The notes under the pieces are model-generated. The model made no database searches. It was not told the origin of the DNA and was given only the letters and a program-made list of their open reading frames with translations. 64,000 nucleotides of DNA from Ignavibacteriota bacterium (lineage in GTDB: Bacteria; Bacteroidota; Ignavibacteria; SZUA-365), in the NCBI GenBank assembly GCA_016218045.1, contig JACRFB010000024.1:1-64000 (forward strand), written 5' to 3'. Below, one piece after another: positions 35,194 to 43,987 of the stretch (positions within the stretch are counted from its first letter, which is position 1; every line of letters starts with the position of its first letter). Made by a program: the position numbers and the translations under genes.

Positions 35194-35967
35194 TCACCGT
35201 CCTGTCCAGCGCGGTTTGCGTTTTTCGAGAAAGGCGGCCATGCCTTCCTTGTGGTCTTCGGAGGCGAAGAGGAGATAAAAATTCTTGCGCTCGTATTCGA
35301 GACCCACTTCGATGGTTGTGTCGAAGGCCTTGAGCACGGCTTCCTTGGCGAGGCGCACCGAGAGCGGAGGACGCGCCGCAATCTCCTGCGCAAGCGCGAT
35401 CGCCTCCTGCAGATAGATTTCGACGGGCACCACCTTGAGCACGAGCCCGTATTCCTGTGCCTCGCGCGCGGTGATGAACTTGCCGGTCAGCACCATCTCC
35501 ATCGCCTTGGCCTTGCCGACCGCGCGCGTGAGCCGCTGCGTGCCGCCCGCGCCGGGCATGACTCCGATGTTGATCTCGGGCTGCCCGAACTGCGCGGTTT
35601 CACTCGCGACGATGATGTCGCAGATCATCGTGAGTTCGCACCCGCCGCCGAGGGCGAAGCCGCTGACCGCCGCGATGAGCGGAACACGCGCCTTGCGGAT
35701 CTTGTCCCACTTGGTGAACTGGTCGCGTATGAGCATGTCGATCGCGTTGGCATCGACCATCTCGGTGATGTCGGCGCCCGCCGCGAAGGCCTTCTCGCTG
35801 CCGTGAATCACAACGCAGCGCACGGTGTCGTCGGCATCGAAACTTGTCACGGCCTCGACGAGTTCGTCCATCACGCGCAGATTGAGGGCGTTGAGGACAT
35901 CGGGGCGATTGATGTGTATGAGACCGACCGCGCCGTCGCGCGAGACGAGGAGATGCCTGTATTCCAT
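35194..35967 (-). CDS. Enoyl-CoA hydratase/isomerase family protein
   Basis: 257 residues from the ATG at 35967; a longer in-frame reading would overlap the MCE gene. The crotonase fold is complete. GLIHINRPDVLNAL is at the N-terminus, GSEKAFAAGADITEM forms the oxyanion hole, and ALGGGCELTMICDIIVASETA and GQPEINIGVMPGAGGTQRL carry the catalytic Glu pair positions of hydratases (GCEL and PEINIG). It probably hydrates 2-enoyl-CoA in fatty-acid beta-oxidation. It is the last gene of a minus-strand cluster, 7 bp after the MCE-domain gene. Confidence 0.88.
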   Translation of the reverse strand: MEYRHLLVSRDGAVGLIHINRPDVLNALNLRVMDELVEAVTSFDADDTVRCVVIHGSEKAFAAGADITEMVDANAIDMLIRDQFTKWDKIRKARVPLIAAVSGFALGGGCELTMICDIIVASETAQFGQPEINIGVMPGAGGTQRLTRAVGKAKAMEMVLTGKFITAREAQEYGLVLKVVPVEIYLQEAIALAQEIAARPPLSVRLAKEAVLKAFDTTIEVGLEYERKNFYLLFASEDHKEGMAAFLEKRKPRWTGR

Positions 35968-35974
35968 GAGAAAC

Positions 35975-36868
35975 CTAGAGTCGGAGGCGGATTTTGAGCT
36001 GGCCGTCCATGATGATGTTGAGCACGCTGTCCACTCGGAGCAGCGTGTTGTCGAAGCGGCGCACGAAGGTCGTGTCGTGCAGCACAGTGTGGAGCAGGCC
36101 GCGCGAATTCCGTATTTCGCCGACGAGCGACTGCACATCGCCGAGCAGCGTGTCGGCGCGGCCGGCCAGGCGTTCGGCCGAGCCGAGGCCGCGGTCGAGG
36201 CGCGGGCTCAATTCCGCGAGCAGCGTGTCGGTGCGGCGCGAAACGCGGGCGAGTGTTGTTGCAATCTCGTTGATCTCGTCGCGGTTCGTGCCGAGCAGGG
36301 TGCGCATGTCGGAGCTGATGACGCGCAGGTGTCCCACACTCTCCTTGATGGCCGCAACCATCTCGGCGTCGCCGACGATGGCGTTGGCATTGTCGAGCAG
36401 CGTCCCGGCCTTGGTCGCGAGCGTGTCGACTTTTGTCTGCAGCGTGCCGAGCACGGCAAACGCGCCCGCGATGTCGGGATCGACGCCGCCGATCAGTTCG
36501 ACCGAAGGATCGTGCGGCGCGCCGCCGCCCTGACGGATCTCGATTTTTTTCCCGCCCATGAGTTCGAGCATCTGTATGGTCGGATACGCGCCCTGCGCGA
36601 TGACCGTGCCCTCCTCGAGTTCGGCGTGTACGAGCACACCCTCGCCGCCGTCGAGCGCTACGTCGACCACCTTGCCCGACTTGACGCCGTTGATGGACAC
36701 CGGATCGCCGACCTGCAGTCCCGCGGAACTCGGGAAGCGGAAGGCGTAGCGGGAGTTGCCTCCCGTGAGCGTCCACTCCTTGAAAATCGAGAAGCCCAGC
36801 AACAACAGGATCACACCCACGATCACCGTGATGCCGACTTTGATTTCGTTGCTTCGCTGTTCTTTCAC
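35975..36868 (-). CDS. MCE/MlaD-domain lipid-transport protein
   Basis: One N-terminal membrane helix (IKVGITVIVGVILLLLGFSI) is followed by an MCE domain (YAFRFPSSAGLQVGDPVSINGVKSGKV, given in part) and a long helical C-terminal region with heptad character (about 150-297). This is the layout of MlaD-type substrate-binding subunits that carry lipids between the membranes. A GTG start at 36868 after GGAAAGGAAG fits best and gives 297 residues; a GTG at 36895 or the ATG at 36955 are alternatives. The usual MlaE permease and MlaF ATPase genes are absent here. The enoyl-CoA hydratase gene follows directly. Confidence 0.8.
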   Translation of the reverse strand: MKEQRSNEIKVGITVIVGVILLLLGFSIFKEWTLTGGNSRYAFRFPSSAGLQVGDPVSINGVKSGKVVDVALDGGEGVLVHAELEEGTVIAQGAYPTIQMLELMGGKKIEIRQGGGAPHDPSVELIGGVDPDIAGAFAVLGTLQTKVDTLATKAGTLLDNANAIVGDAEMVAAIKESVGHLRVISSDMRTLLGTNRDEINEIATTLARVSRRTDTLLAELSPRLDRGLGSAERLAGRADTLLGDVQSLVGEIRNSRGLLHTVLHDTTFVRRFDNTLLRVDSVLNIIMDGQLKIRLRL

Positions 36869-37006
36869 CGTGTCTTCGCTTCTTCCTTTCCGCACTCGCG
36901 ACTGCCGCGGATTACACTCCGTGCTGCCGGCAGGTCGCGCACGAATTCGAAACAATCATGTAAAATTAGCGAATTCGGCAGGAATAGACAACGATGACTC
37001 AGGGCA

Positions 37007-37249
37007 TTACGAAGGTTCCTCGGGCGGGGGCGTCCGGAACAGCGCGTCGAGGGGATTTGACGCGGCGCGACGCTGTACGGCGTACTTCTCGTGCAAGGCC
37101 ACAAGGCGGCGTTTCGAGATTTCGTCCAGATCCTCGTCGTCGCGGTCGCGCTTGCGATACATCTCGAATTCATCCTGCTCGCGCTTGCTCATTCGCGCCT
37201 CGTGCTCGTGGAGCGCGGCGATCATTTTATGCTGTTCGATGCTGGTCAT
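37007..37249 (-). CDS. Small charged hypothetical protein
   Basis: 80 residues, strongly helical and charged (HEARMSKREQDEFEMYRKRD, then EDLDEISKRRLVALHEKYAV), ending in PPPEEPS. The third-position G/C preference matches the neighbouring genes, which argues for a real gene. No family recognised. It lies 72 bp downstream of the OppC-like permease gene on the same strand and 138 bp before the MCE gene, so it may be part of the same transcript. Possibly a coiled-coil accessory protein. Confidence 0.55.
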   Translation of the reverse strand: MTSIEQHKMIAALHEHEARMSKREQDEFEMYRKRDRDDEDLDEISKRRLVALHEKYAVQRRAASNPLDALFRTPPPEEPS

Positions 37250-37321
37250 GACGTCGTAGCTGGTTATGGAACATGCGGATTCCCGGCATTGGCACGGGCC
37301 GGACCACGCCGCGGCCGGCGC

Positions 37322-38812
37322 TCACGCCCTGGCATCGCGGCTGATGAGCCGCGGATCAAACGCGTCGCGCAGTCCGTCGCCCACGAGGTTGAAACTGATG
37401 ACGGTGAACACAATCGCGAGACCGGGGAACGTGGAAATCCACCACGCGCGCGCGAGCACGTCCTTGCCCTCGAGGATGATGCTGCCCCAGCTCGCGGTGG
37501 GCTGCTGCACGCCGAGATTAAGAAAGCTGAGCGCCGCCTCAATGAGAATCATGCCCCCGATGCGCAGCGTGGCGTTGATGATGACGGGCGTGATGGCGTT
37601 GGGCAGTATGTGCCGGAAGATGACGCGCGCGTGTCCGAGGCCCGCCGCGCGCGCGGCGAGCACAAAGTCCTGTTCCTTGAGCGAGAGCACCTCGCCGCGC
37701 ACCAGACGCGCGATGCCCATCCAGGAGGTGCAGCCGAGCACGATCACCACAAGCAGGATGCGTGGAAAGGTGATGGTGTCGAAGACGGCCACCACGATGA
37801 GAATGAGAAACAGCGACGGAAACGCGAGCAGCACGTCGACCGCGCGCATGAGCACGCTGTCGATGGCGCGTCCGAAATATCCGGCCGAGAGTCCGACGAC
37901 GGTGCCCAGCGTGACGGACAGCAGCACGGCGATGAAGCCGAGCGACAACGAGATGCGCGCCCCGAAGAGCAGGCGGCTCAGCACGTCGCGGCCGAAGCTG
38001 TCGGTGCCGAGCAGGAAGTCGCGCGTCGATGCAAACTCCTCGGGATTGGGCGAGACGAGGTCCGCAATCGGAATCACCACACGTTCCGTCCCGCACGTCG
38101 CGACAACGTCCGAACTTTCGATGTGCCAGGCATCCACAAAATGCAGGCGCTGAAAATCGTCGGAGAGGAGGCGCTCGTTCAACGCGTGCAGCGCGCGCGC
38201 CTCACCCTCCTGCGCCGCGGGCACAAAACGGAACGAGGGCACCAGCGGCGCGATCCGCTCGTGTTTGAGGCGCAGGGCAGTGACACTGGCCAGGGGCGGC
38301 AGGTATTGCGTCACCGCCCCGTCCTGAAACGCGTTGGGCGCGTACGGCGCGAGGAAGGGACTAAACACGGCCGCACCGTACAGCAGGAACAACACGACCA
38401 CACCCGTCCGCGCAATAGGATTGCCGCGGAACTGACTCATCGCCAGCCGCCAGTCGCTGCTCTCTTCCCTGCCCGCCCCGCGCATGGCCCTGCGCGCGGC
38501 GCGGCGCGCAAAATAGACGACGGCAAAGGGCAGTACCGTCGCGACAAGCGCCGCCAGCCAAAATTGCAGCACATCGGAGTTGAATATCAGGTGAAACTCC
38601 TCGGGTGCGGCGAGACCCAGCGCGATGGTATGGTAGAGCGAACGATAGGAGTCGCCGATGGGACCCGCATGCAGCGCGATGAAGCCGCAGGCGGCGAGAA
38701 AGGCAAGAAGATGTATCACACCCGAAAGCCGGCGTCCCAGACGCCACAGGGCAACACCGGGCACAAGAGCCGGGGCGATGCGGTCGAGGCGGAGGCGCTG
38801 TACGGTTCCCAT
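37322..38812 (-). CDS. Oligopeptide/dipeptide ABC transporter permease (OppC/DppC type)
   Basis: 496 residues, much longer than a typical 280-310-residue DppC. The C-terminal about 230 residues are a standard permease domain (LLGTDSFGRDVLSRLLFGAR, the EAA loop EQDFVLAARAAGLGHARVIF, GMILIEAALSFLNLGVQ and a DPRL tail). Before it lie extra N-terminal membrane segments and a soluble insert of about 120 residues (about 145-270) that does not match the family core. Long OppC variants with an insert between the first helix and the TMD occur in FCB bacteria. It is coupled to the OppB gene (2-bp gap). Confidence 0.87.
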   Translation of the reverse strand: MGTVQRLRLDRIAPALVPGVALWRLGRRLSGVIHLLAFLAACGFIALHAGPIGDSYRSLYHTIALGLAAPEEFHLIFNSDVLQFWLAALVATVLPFAVVYFARRAARRAMRGAGREESSDWRLAMSQFRGNPIARTGVVVLFLLYGAAVFSPFLAPYAPNAFQDGAVTQYLPPLASVTALRLKHERIAPLVPSFRFVPAAQEGEARALHALNERLLSDDFQRLHFVDAWHIESSDVVATCGTERVVIPIADLVSPNPEEFASTRDFLLGTDSFGRDVLSRLLFGARISLSLGFIAVLLSVTLGTVVGLSAGYFGRAIDSVLMRAVDVLLAFPSLFLILIVVAVFDTITFPRILLVVIVLGCTSWMGIARLVRGEVLSLKEQDFVLAARAAGLGHARVIFRHILPNAITPVIINATLRIGGMILIEAALSFLNLGVQQPTASWGSIILEGKDVLARAWWISTFPGLAIVFTVISFNLVGDGLRDAFDPRLISRDARA

Positions 38813-38814
38813 GC

Positions 38815-39777
38815 TTAGTACCTGATGCGGGGATCGGCGAGCGCGTACAGGATGTCGGCAACGAGATTGCCGAGCACCACCATGGCGCCCGACAGTAGCG
38901 TGCAGCCGATGATGAGCGGGTAGTCACGCGTGAAAATGGCGTCGACCACCACCTTGCCCATGCCCGGCCACGCAAACACGGTCTCAACAACCACCGCACC
39001 GCCGAGCAGAAACGGAATCGAAAGGCCGAACAGCGTGATGATGGGCAGCAGCGCGTTGCGCATCGCGTGTTTGCCAATAACGGCGGATTCTGGCAGGCCC
39101 TTCGCGCGCGCGGTGCGGATGTAGTCCTGCCCCAGCACGTCGAGCATGCTGCCGCGCATGTACCGTGCCGTGGCCGCGGCTGACGCGACGCCGAGCACGA
39201 ACACGGGCAGGACGAGATGGTGCAGAATATCGAGCAGATAATCCCAGGTCGCGTAGTAGTCCGCGAGCGGACTCTGAAAACCCGACGCGGGGAACACCGG
39301 TATCGCCAGCGAAAAAAGGAGAATCAACATAAGACCGAGCCAGAACTCGGGCATGGAATAGAGGAAGAGTCCGGCCGAATTCAGGACATGGTCCAGCCGC
39401 TTGCCCCGGTTCAACGCCGACAGCACGCCGATGAGAATGCCGACGGCGAAGTTGACGGCGAGCGAAAGACTCGCCAGGAGCAGTGTGCGTGGAATCGCCT
39501 CGGCCATGATCTCGGTGACGGGCGCGTGTTTGCTGAGCGAATCGCCGAAGTCGCCCGTTACCGCATTCTTGAGCCAGGTGACATACTGCACGGGCAGCGG
39601 TTCGTCGAGGCCGAGCGCTGCACGCAAACGCGCAGCCGCGCGCGGATCGGCGTCGGCGTCCACGTAGAGCTGTGTCGGGTCCCCCGGCGCGAGATGCACG
39701 ATGACAAACGTGCAGGTGGCCAGACCCAGCAGCAAAGGTATGGAGGCGAGCACGCGTCGAATTACATATCGCAGCAC
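38815..39777 (-). CDS. Oligopeptide/dipeptide ABC transporter permease (OppB/DppB type)
   Basis: 320 residues. The N-terminal MLRYVIRRVLASIPLLLGLA followed by VHLAPGDPTQL is the DppB signature. The EAA loop DYIRTARAKGLPESAVIGKHA is present, followed by the last helices and VADILYALADPRIRY. It forms the inner-membrane channel with the OppC-type protein encoded 2 bp downstream. The substrate-binding lipoprotein gene is 39 bp upstream. The ATPase genes (OppD/OppF type) are not in the window, so the system must recruit them from elsewhere. Confidence 0.92.
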   Translation of the reverse strand: MLRYVIRRVLASIPLLLGLATCTFVIVHLAPGDPTQLYVDADADPRAAARLRAALGLDEPLPVQYVTWLKNAVTGDFGDSLSKHAPVTEIMAEAIPRTLLLASLSLAVNFAVGILIGVLSALNRGKRLDHVLNSAGLFLYSMPEFWLGLMLILLFSLAIPVFPASGFQSPLADYYATWDYLLDILHHLVLPVFVLGVASAAATARYMRGSMLDVLGQDYIRTARAKGLPESAVIGKHAMRNALLPIITLFGLSIPFLLGGAVVVETVFAWPGMGKVVVDAIFTRDYPLIIGCTLLSGAMVVLGNLVADILYALADPRIRY

Positions 39778-39816
39778 GGCCCGCCTCTCACCATCATACG
39801 TCGGCCGAGCCGGGGC

Positions 39817-41496
39817 TCAGAACGTCGCGTATGCCTTGGGATCGCCGATCTTCCAGTTCTCGATTCGATCGAGTATCCCGAGGGTGTTGATCTTTGTTCC
39901 CTTCAGACGGCGGTTGATCGCCACCACGTCCTTGATCCAGTACATAAACGTGAAGGGTTGATCCTGGTGCAGGATGGACTGTATCTCGCGCCAGTAGCGG
40001 GCCGCCTCGTTTTCATTCGGCGCGCGGAGGCCAAGCGTGATGAGCTCGCTCACACGGTCACTGTGGTAGCCGGCCGAATTGTACGGGTCGGAAATATCGT
40101 TCCAGCGGTTCGAGGGATCGATCGCCAAACTCACATTAAAACCGCCGAGGAAGGCGTCGTAATCCTTCGAACTCGCCTTCTCGTACAGCACGACGGGCTC
40201 GAGCTGCGTCAGATGCACCACGATGCCGAGCTGCTTGAGGTTCTCCTGTATCACTGTCGCGGCGTAGGCGCGGCGCGCGTTTCCGATACCGTAATACAGC
40301 GAGAACTCGAACTTCACCCCACCCTTGTCGAGCACGCCATCGCCATCGCTGTCGCTCCAACCCGCGCTCTGCAACAACTGGCGTCCGCGCTGCGGATCGT
40401 AGGGATACGGACGCAGGTCGGTGTTCATCGACCAGCGGAAAATGGGCGAAAAATCACTCACGGCCAGTTCGCCGTACGGTCCGAGTTTCGCGTCGAGAAT
40501 ACCCTTGCGGTTGATGCCGTAGGTGAGCGCCTGCCGTACACGCGCGTCCCCGAAGAGGCGGTGCGGTCGCACGGTCTTTCCCCCGCTCTTCTTGTACTCC
40601 TCGAAGTCGACGTTGGCCCAGGCGATGTATTCATACACGCGCGGGGGCAGCGTCTCGAGTTTGATGTCGGCATACTGCTCCTGCAGGCCCTTCACGTCCT
40701 CGAAATAGACGGGCCACATCAGGTCGATGGTCCCCTTCTTGAGTTCAGTGAGGCGTGTTGTCGGCTCCTGAATGACGCGGAAAATCACGCGTTCAAGCAG
40801 ACCCGGCCCGGGCAGCGTACACTTCTGATTCGCGGAGACAACGATCTCCTGATGCCGCGTCCACTTCTCGAGTTTGAAGGGACCGGCGCCCACCGGCTTC
40901 GCGTTCGCGGGGTGATTCGCGAAGGCCTTTCGATCGACGTCCTTGAAGATGTGTTTCGGGATCGGCGAGACGGTGAGATGGAACAACTGCTGCGGATACA
41001 CCGACGCAAAATGGAAGATCATCGTCGTGTCGTTCACGATCTCGATGCTGCGGTCGACGTCGAAACGGCCGTTGGTGAAAATCATGTTGTCGACGTAATT
41101 GCCGAGCGGACTGGCGACATCGGGATCGCCGATCATTTCGTACGTGAACTTGATGTCCTGCGGCGAGACCAGCACGCCGTTTTCCCAGCGGACATCATTA
41201 CGGATGATGAGCTTGATATCGCGCCCGTTGTCGAGGAACTCCCAGCGTTTTACAAGTGCCGGACCGTACTCGAGGCGGCCCAGACTCAGGTTGAACGTCA
41301 ACTCGAACATCTGGGGATAAATGAGCGAATTGATCTCGGACGAGATCATCGAACGCGTGACGACGGGATTAAAACTTTCGACGTCTCCGTTCAGCGCGAC
41401 GACCGCGGTGTTGCTGAGATCGGGTCCGGACGATTTTCCGCAGGCGGCGAACAAACACGGAAGGAGGATGAGTACCGCGCGTAACCGGGGAGACAT
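39817..41496 (-). CDS. Peptide/nickel-type extracellular solute-binding lipoprotein
   Basis: 559 residues of solute-binding family 5. A lipoprotein signal (LILLPCLFAACGKSS, lipobox FAAC with the modified Cys19) tethers it to a membrane facing the periplasm. The mature protein has the family landmarks: SLIYPQMFELTF near the start, KFTYEMIGDPD, YIAWANVDFEE, VRQALTYGINRKGILDA and the C-terminal PFTFMYWIKDVVAINRR. Substrate is most likely an oligopeptide. It is the first gene of the transporter operon, with GGAGG before the ATG. Confidence 0.9.
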   Translation of the reverse strand: MSPRLRAVLILLPCLFAACGKSSGPDLSNTAVVALNGDVESFNPVVTRSMISSEINSLIYPQMFELTFNLSLGRLEYGPALVKRWEFLDNGRDIKLIIRNDVRWENGVLVSPQDIKFTYEMIGDPDVASPLGNYVDNMIFTNGRFDVDRSIEIVNDTTMIFHFASVYPQQLFHLTVSPIPKHIFKDVDRKAFANHPANAKPVGAGPFKLEKWTRHQEIVVSANQKCTLPGPGLLERVIFRVIQEPTTRLTELKKGTIDLMWPVYFEDVKGLQEQYADIKLETLPPRVYEYIAWANVDFEEYKKSGGKTVRPHRLFGDARVRQALTYGINRKGILDAKLGPYGELAVSDFSPIFRWSMNTDLRPYPYDPQRGRQLLQSAGWSDSDGDGVLDKGGVKFEFSLYYGIGNARRAYAATVIQENLKQLGIVVHLTQLEPVVLYEKASSKDYDAFLGGFNVSLAIDPSNRWNDISDPYNSAGYHSDRVSELITLGLRAPNENEAARYWREIQSILHQDQPFTFMYWIKDVVAINRRLKGTKINTLGILDRIENWKIGDPKAYATF

Positions 41497-41628
41497 GACG
41501 ACCTCCGTGGCAGGAGTGGTTGAGGTAATAGTATCGTGTGGGAATGTTGCCGTCGACCGGGATACGGGAAAATTCTTAAAAGAATCTGAAAAAGCAACAA
41601 TGCGCTCCGAAATTCCTCCGATGCCGTG

Positions 41629-42666
41629 TCACTCGAAATCGTGCTCGAGCCAGTCGATCATGGGATCCGACTGCTCCTCGGCCTCCGCTTTTTTCTCGAG
41701 AATGGTCTGCAGGCGCCGCGAGAACTCGAGGGCCGAGTCCTGGCCGTAATGTTTGAGCAGGTAATTCAGGGCGATCACTTCCGAGATGACGGTCACATTC
41801 TTGCCGGGGAAAATGGGCAGCCGCACATGCGGCACCATGACGCCGAGTATGTCGACCTCTTCCGAATCGAGTCCGGTGCGCGTGTACTCGGCCGTGTCGC
41901 TCCAGTCCTCGAGCTGCACCACCACCTCGATGCGCTTCTGGAAGCGGATGGCGCGGATGCCGAAGATGCTGCGGATGTCGATGAGGCCGAGGCCGCGCAC
42001 CTCCATGAAGTGTTTCACGAGCGACGAGCCCGCGCCCATGAGAATACCCTCGCCCTTTCGAATGGCCATGACAACATCGTCGGCCACGAGACGGTGGCCG
42101 CGTTCGACGAGGTCGAGCGCGATTTCGCTTTTCCCGATGCCCGAGCGTCCGACAAAAAGAACGCCGATGCCGTACACGTCGATAAACGCGCCGTGTATGA
42201 CCGTCTTCGGCGCAAAATGGTCGTCGAGGAAATCGCCGACAAAATACACGGCCTTGGTAGTCTCGTGCCGTGTCGTGAACACGGGCACCTCGTGTGAGGT
42301 GGCGATGGCCAGAAGCGAATCTTCGAGCATGTTCCCCGCGGTGACGATGATGCAGGGTATCTTGAACTGGAAGAGACGTTCGAACGCGACAAGCTGTTCG
42401 TCGGGCGGCAGCGTGCGTAGATAGTGGATTTCGGTGTTGCCCATCACCTGCACGCGGTGATACGTAAAAAGTTCGACGTAGCCCGCCAGGGCGAGTCCGG
42501 GCCTGTGCAGATTCTTGTCGGTGATCTCGCGCTCGCTGCGCTCGAGTCCGTTGGCCGAGACAAGGCCGAGACGTGTGCGGTTCTTCTCGAAGAGCTGCCG
42601 CACGGTGATCGGTTTTCGCGGAAGCTCCTTGAGATCCGCGAACGGATTTTCTGTGTTGTATTTCAT
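41629..42666 (-). CDS. hprK: HPr kinase/phosphorylase
   Basis: 345 residues from the ATG at 42666; further in-frame upstream sequence overlaps hpf in another frame and is spurious. HprK phosphorylates HPr on Ser in response to ATP and fructose-bisphosphate and reverses this with phosphate. The N-terminal domain (about 1-135) is followed by Walker A GRSGIGKS at 173-180, the RLVADD segment, VRGLGLIDIRSIFG (the HprK signature that binds HPr) and a C-terminal helix with many Glu. No PTS gene lies nearby. A terminator-like hairpin with a T-run lies 21-44 bp before the start codon. Confidence 0.92.
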   Translation of the reverse strand: MKYNTENPFADLKELPRKPITVRQLFEKNRTRLGLVSANGLERSEREITDKNLHRPGLALAGYVELFTYHRVQVMGNTEIHYLRTLPPDEQLVAFERLFQFKIPCIIVTAGNMLEDSLLAIATSHEVPVFTTRHETTKAVYFVGDFLDDHFAPKTVIHGAFIDVYGIGVLFVGRSGIGKSEIALDLVERGHRLVADDVVMAIRKGEGILMGAGSSLVKHFMEVRGLGLIDIRSIFGIRAIRFQKRIEVVVQLEDWSDTAEYTRTGLDSEEVDILGVMVPHVRLPIFPGKNVTVISEVIALNYLLKHYGQDSALEFSRRLQTILEKKAEAEEQSDPMIDWLEHDFE

Positions 42667-42687
42667 GGCTGCCTGGGAAAAAGAAAC

Positions 42688-42710
42688 GGGCGGACATACG
42701 CTGTCCGCCC
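42688..42710 (-). terminator. Terminator-like hairpin between hpf and hprK
   Basis: On the minus strand a perfect 9-bp stem GGGCGGACA / TGTCCGCCC with a 5-nt loop is followed by GTTTCTTTTT, an intrinsic-terminator arrangement. It lies after hpf and only 21 bp before the hprK ATG. A smaller hairpin (CTGTT-CCCAC-AACAG) precedes it. It can act as an attenuator lowering hprK expression relative to hpf. A weak TGTT-N19-TATCTTGC promoter just upstream is an alternative source of hprK mRNA. Confidence 0.72.
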
Positions 42711-42743
42711 GCAAGATACGATGTTCGCTGTTGTGGGAACAGG

Positions 42744-43040
42744 TCAGACGCGGCGGCGCTTTTCCTTGTGTTTCTGGAGCTGGCGTTCGAGTTTGATGAC
42801 CGCGCTGTCGATGGACTTGTAGAAGTCGTCGGACGTTTCGACCGCGACAAGCTGTGCTCCGTGCACGGCAAGGTTGATCTCCACGATCTTCACGGAATCC
42901 TTCTGCTTCTCGAAGCTGAGGATCACATTGCCGTTCACTATTCCGTCGTAATACTTTTTGAGAGTCGATACCTGGGCAAGGGCGTACTGCTTCAAACCTT
43001 CGTGCGCTTTGAAGTGGCGAGCGGTGAATTGGAGATTCAT
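42744..43040 (-). CDS. hpf: Short-form ribosome hibernation promoting factor
   Basis: 98 residues of the HPF/RaiA (YfiA) family: MNLQFTARHFKAHEGLKQYA, then FYKSIDSAVIKLERQLQKHK and a basic tail. It binds the 30S decoding region and stabilises inactive ribosomes in stationary phase; the short form has no dimerisation domain. Its ATG overlaps the TGA of xerC (ATGA), and the AAGGAGCGTC ribosome binding site is inside xerC, so translation is coupled. It lies in the topA-xerC-hpf-hprK gene string. Confidence 0.92.
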   Translation of the reverse strand: MNLQFTARHFKAHEGLKQYALAQVSTLKKYYDGIVNGNVILSFEKQKDSVKIVEINLAVHGAQLVAVETSDDFYKSIDSAVIKLERQLQKHKEKRRRV

Positions 43041-43978
43041 GATGACGCTCCTTCCTGGGAAACTGTGTGGATGGTTGCTCGCGGGTGCGACAATCTGTAC
43101 ACCCGCTTGAGGTGTTCGATGGAGACGTGTGTGTATATCTGCGTTGTCGACAGACTTTCGTGGCCGAGCAGTTGACGCACCGCTTCGAGATCCGCCCCGC
43201 GATCAACAAGATGCGTGGCGAAACTGTGACGCAGGACGTGCGGACTGTTTTTCCGGCGCCTTCCGTCGGAAGCGAGGTACCGGGTGACGATGGCGTGGAC
43301 CGAGCGCGCCGAGAGGCGCGAGCCCTTCATATTCACAAACACGGCATTCGTGTCGCGAAGTTTCCCGGCACTGCCGAAATGCCCCGCGGCAGCGGCGTAC
43401 CAGACCTCCAGTGCGCGCAGAGCGGGCGCGCCGACCGGCACGATACGCTCCTTGCGGCGTTTCCCCAGAACACGCGCGGTGCCCGCCCGCGCCGAGATCG
43501 CGTCGCGGTTCAGCGCAACGAGTTCGCTCAGACGCATGCCGGTGCTGTAGAACAGTTCGAGCACAGCCGCGTCACGCGCGCCGCGCACCGTGCCGGTGTC
43601 GGGCATCGCGAGAATGCCGCGCAGCGACTGCTCCTCGACGTATTCGGGAAGACGCTTGTCGAGCTTCGGCGCGTGCAGGTCCGCCGCCGGATTCGTCGGC
43701 AGCAGTCCGCGCTTCAGCGCGAAGACGTAAAACGAACGGAGCGCAGCCAGCGCGCGGGCGACGCTGCGTTTCGAGAGTCCGCGTTCATGCAGCGTCCCGA
43801 GGAAGGCGCGGACCGTCGCACGATCAACACCCTCGGGATCCACGGCAGCACTCTCCGCAATCTCGTCGAGCCACGCGGCAAAGCGTTCGAGCTCGTCGTG
43901 ATATGCGCGGATCGTGTGGGGGGACGCATTGCGCTCCACACGGAGCATGGTGATGAATTGGTCGAACAGTTTCCTCAT
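43037..43978 (-). CDS. xerC: Tyrosine recombinase XerC/XerD family
   Basis: 313 residues. The N-terminal SAM-like core-binding domain (about 1-100) is followed by the catalytic domain with the complete set Arg149 (STGMRLSE), Lys173, His247 and Arg250 (HVLRHSFATH), His273 (LLGHESL) and the nucleophile Tyr282 (IYTHV). Resolution of chromosome dimers at dif is the likely role; XerC against XerD cannot be decided from this alone. It overlaps hpf by 4 bp (ATGA) and lies 9 bp after topA, so it is in one operon. No integron, phage or dif-like site was found beside it. Confidence 0.88.
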   Translation of the reverse strand: MRKLFDQFITMLRVERNASPHTIRAYHDELERFAAWLDEIAESAAVDPEGVDRATVRAFLGTLHERGLSKRSVARALAALRSFYVFALKRGLLPTNPAADLHAPKLDKRLPEYVEEQSLRGILAMPDTGTVRGARDAAVLELFYSTGMRLSELVALNRDAISARAGTARVLGKRRKERIVPVGAPALRALEVWYAAAAGHFGSAGKLRDTNAVFVNMKGSRLSARSVHAIVTRYLASDGRRRKNSPHVLRHSFATHLVDRGADLEAVRQLLGHESLSTTQIYTHVSIEHLKRVYRLSHPRATIHTVSQEGASS

Positions 43979-43987
43979 GAAACCGTC

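Noticed and set aside
42667-43209. N-terminal extension of hprK through the hpf region
   Set aside because: It would overlap hpf and xerC in another frame and run through a terminator-like hairpin. HprK family length fits the ATG at 42666.
43037-43978. Mobile-element integrase
   Set aside because: The tyrosine recombinase is embedded in the topA-hpf-hprK housekeeping string, without att-like repeats or phage genes. A Xer role fits better.
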